Position numbers and translations under genes: made by a program. A stretch of DNA of 64,000 nt from Armatimonadota bacterium (GTDB lineage Bacteria; Armatimonadota; Fimbriimonadia; Fimbriimonadales; Fimbriimonadaceae), in contig JAFDWQ010000005.1 of the NCBI GenBank assembly GCA_018268395.1, positions 283,939 to 347,938 of the forward strand, in the 5' to 3' direction. Positions 61,225 through 64,000 of this stretch are shown here, in pieces; position 1 is the first letter of the stretch, and every line of letters begins with the position of its first letter. The notes under the pieces were generated by a model that was not told the DNA's origin, ran no database searches, and saw nothing but the letters and a program-made list of their open reading frames with translations.

Positions 61225-61477
61225 GTCGCTTCTCCGACAGTGCTTGCACAGCCTTCCAGACGGTCTCGCTACTCCGGCCCGTCCACTTCATCAACTTGCG
61301 GTAGGGCAGGACGACGGTGGCGTCAGGCTTGTTCCATCCCGCTGTTTGGCGAAGTAGAATCAGGAGCAGGCGCAATTCCGTGTCGGTCAGAGTTGGGAGC
61401 AGGGTTTGGATCAGATAGTTGGGAACCTTCGTCCAGTGCGCTTGAGACCTCGGAAGATTCAGTTTGAGCCTTGGCAT
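61151..61477 (-). CDS. winged-helix replication protein, RepO-like
   Basis: 108 residues. VPNYLIQTLLPTLTDTELRLLLILLRQTAGW and LMKWTGRSSETVWKAVQALSEKRLI are typical of the winged helix at the start of phage replication protein O and plasmid initiators. Its first 155 bp overlap the preceding gene in another frame; both frames look real (see findings). The overlap suggests coupling by re-initiation. Confidence 0.65.
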   Translation of the reverse strand: MPRLKLNLPRSQAHWTKVPNYLIQTLLPTLTDTELRLLLILLRQTAGWNKPDATVVLPYRKLMKWTGRSSETVWKAVQALSEKRLIHTTPRRRYRKIGNAVSEFEQQQ

Positions 61478-61706
61478 AGTAGAACTCTTTAGGTGGTGAA
61501 TAGTTGTTCCTGACGGCGTCCATGATGAACGCCTCGGGGCGCTTGGCCTTGCGATAGGGCAAATACTCGAGCTGTTTCTCGATCTGGTCATACGGGTAGC
61601 CGATCAGGAGTTCTTGGACTCCCTTGTGACTGACACCGAGCTTGAGCAAGTGGTATGCGATTTGTGTCGCCCGGTCGTGACCGGACAAGAGCTCTTCATC
61701 CGTCAT
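61323..61706 (-). CDS. replication-type protein fragment
   Basis: 127 residues. The first 85 residues (ATQIAYHLLKLGVSHKGVQELLIGYPYD, then RKAKRPEAFIMDAVRNNYSPPKEFY) resemble the C-terminal helical domain found in some phage/plasmid replication initiators. The last 40 residues are Ser/Pro-rich and overlap the next gene. Overlaps the nuclease gene before it by 4 bp. Confidence 0.6.
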   Translation of the reverse strand: MTDEELLSGHDRATQIAYHLLKLGVSHKGVQELLIGYPYDQIEKQLEYLPYRKAKRPEAFIMDAVRNNYSPPKEFYYAKAQTESSEVSSALDEGSQLSDPNPAPNSDRHGIAPAPDSTSPNSGMEQA

Positions 61707-62206
61707 TGGTTTTCTGCTAGAAATGAAAGGATTCTGAAAGACTGGGCTTCGAGCCCTCCGAAGAAGGCATAGTCCACCTCTCCGTGGGGACGGACACCGA
61801 TCTGGAACCGGGTGAGTAACTCGACGAGGCCGTCGCCATCGATGATCTGGAGCTTGAGCGGGTTATAGCGATCCTTGTTGCGGCGGGCCAGAGGCGAAAC
61901 GTGCTTCGTGGCAACGAGGAGGCCCATGTCGGCGTTTCGACGGATCACAGTCCCAGCGAGCTCATCGAGCATCCGTTGGCGCACCGAGTCACGCACGACC
62001 TTGACAACCACCTTCGCAGGAACCGTCCCCACATCCATCTGGCAGAGCAGTTCGTGCCCGCCATAACGCGATTTTTGACGGCTTTCCCTGCGGTCTAGGA
62101 TCTGAACGTCCCCGAACCCGGCACGAGAGAGCACCTTGGACGTGACCATGAGCAGCGAGTGAAGCGAACAGTTCTGTAGCGCACATTTGATCTGGTTCTC
62201 ATTCAT
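61703..62206 (-). CDS. Mrr-like PD-(D/E)XK endonuclease
   Basis: 167 residues. The pattern HELLCQMDVGTVPAKVVVKVV (acidic residue, then V-x-V-K), followed by IRRNADMGLLVATKHVSPLARRN and LQIIDGDGLVELL, matches the Mrr/restriction-endonuclease fold (its usual G-x-D...Q-x-K and IxLIDGxxLxxLL). The D..K centre is probably there but the first acid is uncertain. Coupled to the HTH gene (4-bp overlap) and the next gene (4-bp overlap). Could act on nicked or modified DNA, or serve in replication of the element. Confidence 0.7.
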   Translation of the reverse strand: MNENQIKCALQNCSLHSLLMVTSKVLSRAGFGDVQILDRRESRQKSRYGGHELLCQMDVGTVPAKVVVKVVRDSVRQRMLDELAGTVIRRNADMGLLVATKHVSPLARRNKDRYNPLKLQIIDGDGLVELLTRFQIGVRPHGEVDYAFFGGLEAQSFRILSFLAENQ

Positions 62207-62628
62207 AGGACTCCTTTCTCCCCGTAGCCTCGGGGATAGCGTGACGTCACCCAGGTTCCTGGCACGACGTCCGCATAGTTAGATTTGAGTGCTCCAAACT
62301 CATCACAGGCGTTTTCGGGGAGACAGCCCCGGCACCCAACTAGACCGCAGGTAAAGCGGGTCAAAAAGCGGCCCGACTCTGCGCATAAATCCCTTGGATC
62401 GATCCGGAAGCCTAGCTCCCGTTCGATCGCCTCCGTTAATCGAGCGACCATCCTGAACGAGGGATTGACCTCGCCGTGGATGACCCTAGACACCGAGGAG
62501 ATACTGACTCCAGCATCGAGGGCGAGCTTTGACGTGCCCCTGAACGCAAACCGGTCTGAATGCGCCATCACATCGGTGAACCGATTGATGACCGGCCCGA
62601 AAGCCTGGAATGGTGGTGGGTGTTTCAT
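62203..62628 (-). CDS. XRE-family HTH repressor with cysteine-rich tail
   Basis: 141 residues. HTH at about 28-60 (TSKLALDAGVSISSVSRVIHGEVNPSF), as in the lambda-repressor-like family, then CGLVGCRGCLPENAC, a four-cysteine patch that may bind metal. It begins a minus-strand operon and faces the recombinase genes across a gap that contains three TGCAA-type palindromes, which are its likely operators. Confidence 0.75.
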   Translation of the reverse strand: MKHPPPFQAFGPVINRFTDVMAHSDRFAFRGTSKLALDAGVSISSVSRVIHGEVNPSFRMVARLTEAIERELGFRIDPRDLCAESGRFLTRFTCGLVGCRGCLPENACDEFGALKSNYADVVPGTWVTSRYPRGYGEKGVL

Positions 62629-62679
62629 AGAAACATTGGATCACACCGAACATAGACCGAACAAGAACTCAACCATCGA

Positions 62680-62692
62680 TGCAATCGTTGCA
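62680..62692. promoter_or_regulatory. palindrome TGCAA-TCG-TTGCA, candidate operator
   Basis: Perfect 13-bp inverted repeat in the divergent gap. Related half-sites follow: the arm TGCAAC at 62702-62707 pairs with GTTGCA at 62687-62692, and a perfect GTTGCAAC lies at 62776-62783, inside the start of the next gene. Likely operator of the XRE protein at 62203. Confidence 0.45.
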
Positions 62693-62712
62693 CGCTCGTG
62701 CTGCAACTTTTC

Positions 62713-63063
62713 ATGTCGGATTTAGGAGCGTTTAATTCTCGCATGATGCTCCCAGAAGCAAAAACCCGGGGCGGCGTTGCAACTGGGACTTGGGACCAGC
62801 GCGGGGTCCCGCTACATTCTCAGCAGGACGATGATCACTTCTCATCGGGGCAACTTGCGTTTGCCAGGCCCATGCCGACCCAAGATGGTGTAGAAAGAGT
62901 CCGTTCGATCTGCCACCGCAAACTTGGCCGAAGCCTGTCCGACGAGGAGGCCTATGAAGTTCTGAACCGGATCATTGGGGTCGTCTATTACATTCATCTT
63001 GCTCACCTTCGATGCCCAAGTACGCGATCTACACCAGGAAGTCCAACGACGACAAAAAGCTGA
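62713..63063 (+). CDS. small ORF upstream of the serine recombinase
   Basis: 116 residues. The stretch VERVRSICHRKLGRSLSDEEAYEVLNRIIGVVYYI resembles small partner ORFs often found before large serine recombinases (pattern LGRxLSDEEAxEVxxNL). The end overlaps the recombinase start by 52 bp in another frame, so they are probably translationally coupled. ATG at 62713; nearby ATGs at 62743 and 62746 are alternatives. Function unknown. Confidence 0.6.
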   Translation: MSDLGAFNSRMMLPEAKTRGGVATGTWDQRGVPLHSQQDDDHFSSGQLAFARPMPTQDGVERVRSICHRKLGRSLSDEEAYEVLNRIIGVVYYIHLAHLRCPSTRSTPGSPTTTKS

Positions 63064-64000
63064 CCGAGAAATCAACGGGCGAGCAGCTCAATGAGTGTCG
63101 TCAGATCGCCTTGCGCGAAGGTTTGACGGTGACTTGGGAGTGTGAAGAGAGTCGTTCAGCAAGGACGCCAGGGCGACGGCTCAAATACACGGAGCTCGTC
63201 CGCCTGATCGAACGTGGTCGAATAGACGGCGTCCTGTGCTGGCATGTCAACCGATTGGTGAGGAATATGGAAGAGGGCGGCAGGCTCGTCCAGTTCCTCG
63301 TCGACGGCCGGATCAAGGAGATACGAACACCACACGCGACGTACAAATCGGGAGAGAACATTCTTGCGGTCGTTATTGAAGCTGCCAGCGCGACTCAGTT
63401 CAGCATCGATCTGAAGAACACCGTCAAGCGGTCGATGGACGGGAACTTTCGTGCTGGCGGGTGCAACTATAAGGCTCCCCAAGGCTATCGGAACGTCCGG
63501 GATCCGATCAATTTTGAGCGCGGTCGCATCGAAGTCGACCCCGAGCGGTTTCGCCTCATTAGAAAGGCTTGGGAGGAGTTGCTCACGGGCACGGCGACTT
63601 TGCGTCAAATCACCCGTCACCTTTCAGAGTGGGGCTATTCGATTCGGGCGACGCTCAACCGACCTGAGAGGCCCGTTTCGTACTTGGCCGTCACCGAGAT
63701 GTTCCGCAATCCATTCTACGCGGGCTTTGTCAAGCAGAACGGAGAGCTTGTGCGTGGGAGGCACGAGCCAATGGTTTCCGTCGCCGAGTTCCAGCTGGCG
63801 CAGCAGATCCTTGGCCCCAACAAGACTGCACGGCGCGTCCACGAACACGCCTTTGCCGGGCTCCTCAAATGCGCCTATTGCGGACAGACCGTGACCGCAG
63901 AGATCAAGAAGTTGCGAACGGGAGTTTGGGAGGGTTACCACTGCTCCAACACCTATGGCAAGTGCACTAAACGGGGACTCAGTTCTACAGAGCTGGAGCA
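63012..64000 (+). CDS. large serine recombinase, cut by the window edge
   Basis: At least 329 residues; the frame is open to the window edge. Resolvase domain at 1-140 with the nucleophile S11 (YAIYTRKSN), the linked ARTPGRR and IDGVLCWHVNRLVRN, then the recombinase domain (about 160-250: NYKAPQGYRN, RLIRKAWEELLTGTATLRQI) and a zinc ribbon (LLKCAYCGQ, then YHCSN) near 290-320. A complete active site as far as is visible. Such enzymes catalyse unidirectional integration or excision and usually need a directionality factor. Its presence beside a tyrosine integrase suggests nested or composite elements. Confidence 0.9.
   Translation, partial: MPKYAIYTRKSNDDKKLTEKSTGEQLNECRQIALREGLTVTWECEESRSARTPGRRLKYTELVRLIERGRIDGVLCWHVNRLVRNMEEGGRLVQFLVDGRIKEIRTPHATYKSGENILAVVIEAASATQFSIDLKNTVKRSMDGNFRAGGCNYKAPQGYRNVRDPINFERGRIEVDPERFRLIRKAWEELLTGTATLRQITRHLSEWGYSIRATLNRPERPVSYLAVTEMFRNPFYAGFVKQNGELVRGRHEPMVSVAEFQLAQQILGPNKTARRVHEHAFAGLLKCAYCGQTVTAEIKKLRTGVWEGYHCSNTYGKCTKRGLSSTELE

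Larger units (their letters stand above)
47499..64000. mobile_element. integrative element at tRNA-Asn, right end outside the window
   Basis: Left border: the truncated tRNA-Asn and the integrase. Contents: coiled-coil protein, ZorAB/TerY-P-like operon, mobilisation ATPase and Replic_Relax-like genes, replication and regulatory genes, serine recombinase at the right edge. The 48.8-57.3 kb part is visibly more A/T-rich than the chromosome. No right att is in view, so the size (at least 16.5 kb) and whether it is one element or two nested ones are open. Confidence 0.7.

Overview
This window is high-GC chromosomal DNA of a Gram-negative-type bacterium carrying a horizontally acquired island at its right end. 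Two PEP-CTERM-tailed exported proteins, DUF1800/DUF1501/DUF1552/DUF1592 exported proteins, a futalosine-type menaquinone gene (mqnD), VanW, and FN3- and LolA-like exported proteins suggest an uncultured Armatimonadota (Fimbriimonadia-like) bacterium; Planctomycetota or a relative are less likely. This placement is an inference from gene content; there is no rRNA in the window.

1-47.4 kb is ordinary chromosome: nitrite ammonification (nrfHA, minus strand), pyruvate dehydrogenase E1 beta, rph-rdgB, a MerC-like membrane protein, an ECF sigma / putative anti-sigma / dnaN cluster, ilvE, a VanW protein, many secreted or membrane proteins of unknown role, a membrane protein-DUF4129-DUF4350-glycosyltransferase operon, two DUF1501/DUF1800-type or DUF1552/DUF1592-type pairs, a GHL10 glycosidase, an orphan PhoR-like kinase, a thioredoxin/cytochrome/copper-monooxygenase-like fusion, an SDR plus two M16 peptidases, a Cas4/RecB-like nuclease, an EEP phosphatase, mqnD and an M1 peptidase. 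Several of these genes have a TAnnnT -10-like hexamer 5-8 nt before the start codon and no Shine-Dalgarno sequence, which suggests leaderless transcripts.

At 47,499-47,543 there is only the 3' part of a tRNA-Asn gene, followed at once by a tyrosine integrase. This looks like the left attachment site of an integrative element that runs past the end of the window. Its first cargo is a DUF349-like coiled-coil protein and a small acidic protein. Then comes a tight plus-strand operon (50,422-57,266), visibly more A/T-rich than the chromosome: a ZorA-like MotA/ExbB-type membrane protein with a long coiled tail, a ZorB-like MotB/OmpA-type partner, a zinc-ribbon protein of unknown function, two tandem TerY-type vWA proteins, a PP2C phosphatase and a Ser/Thr kinase. 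This joins the two motor subunits of Zorya defence to a TerY-P (vWA-phosphatase-kinase) signalling triad. Canonical ZorC/D/E/F/G are not present. It is the best candidate here for an undescribed system, probably anti-phage.

57.3-62.6 kb looks like a mobilisation/replication module: a TraD/VirD4-like ATPase, a Replic_Relax-like protein and a zinc-ribbon membrane protein on the minus strand; an XRE-TPR regulator on the plus strand; and a minus-strand operon with an XRE repressor, an Mrr-like nuclease and two overlapping replication-type ORFs next to DnaA boxes. The window ends inside a large serine recombinase preceded by a small coupled ORF, so two recombinase types share the island or two elements are nested.
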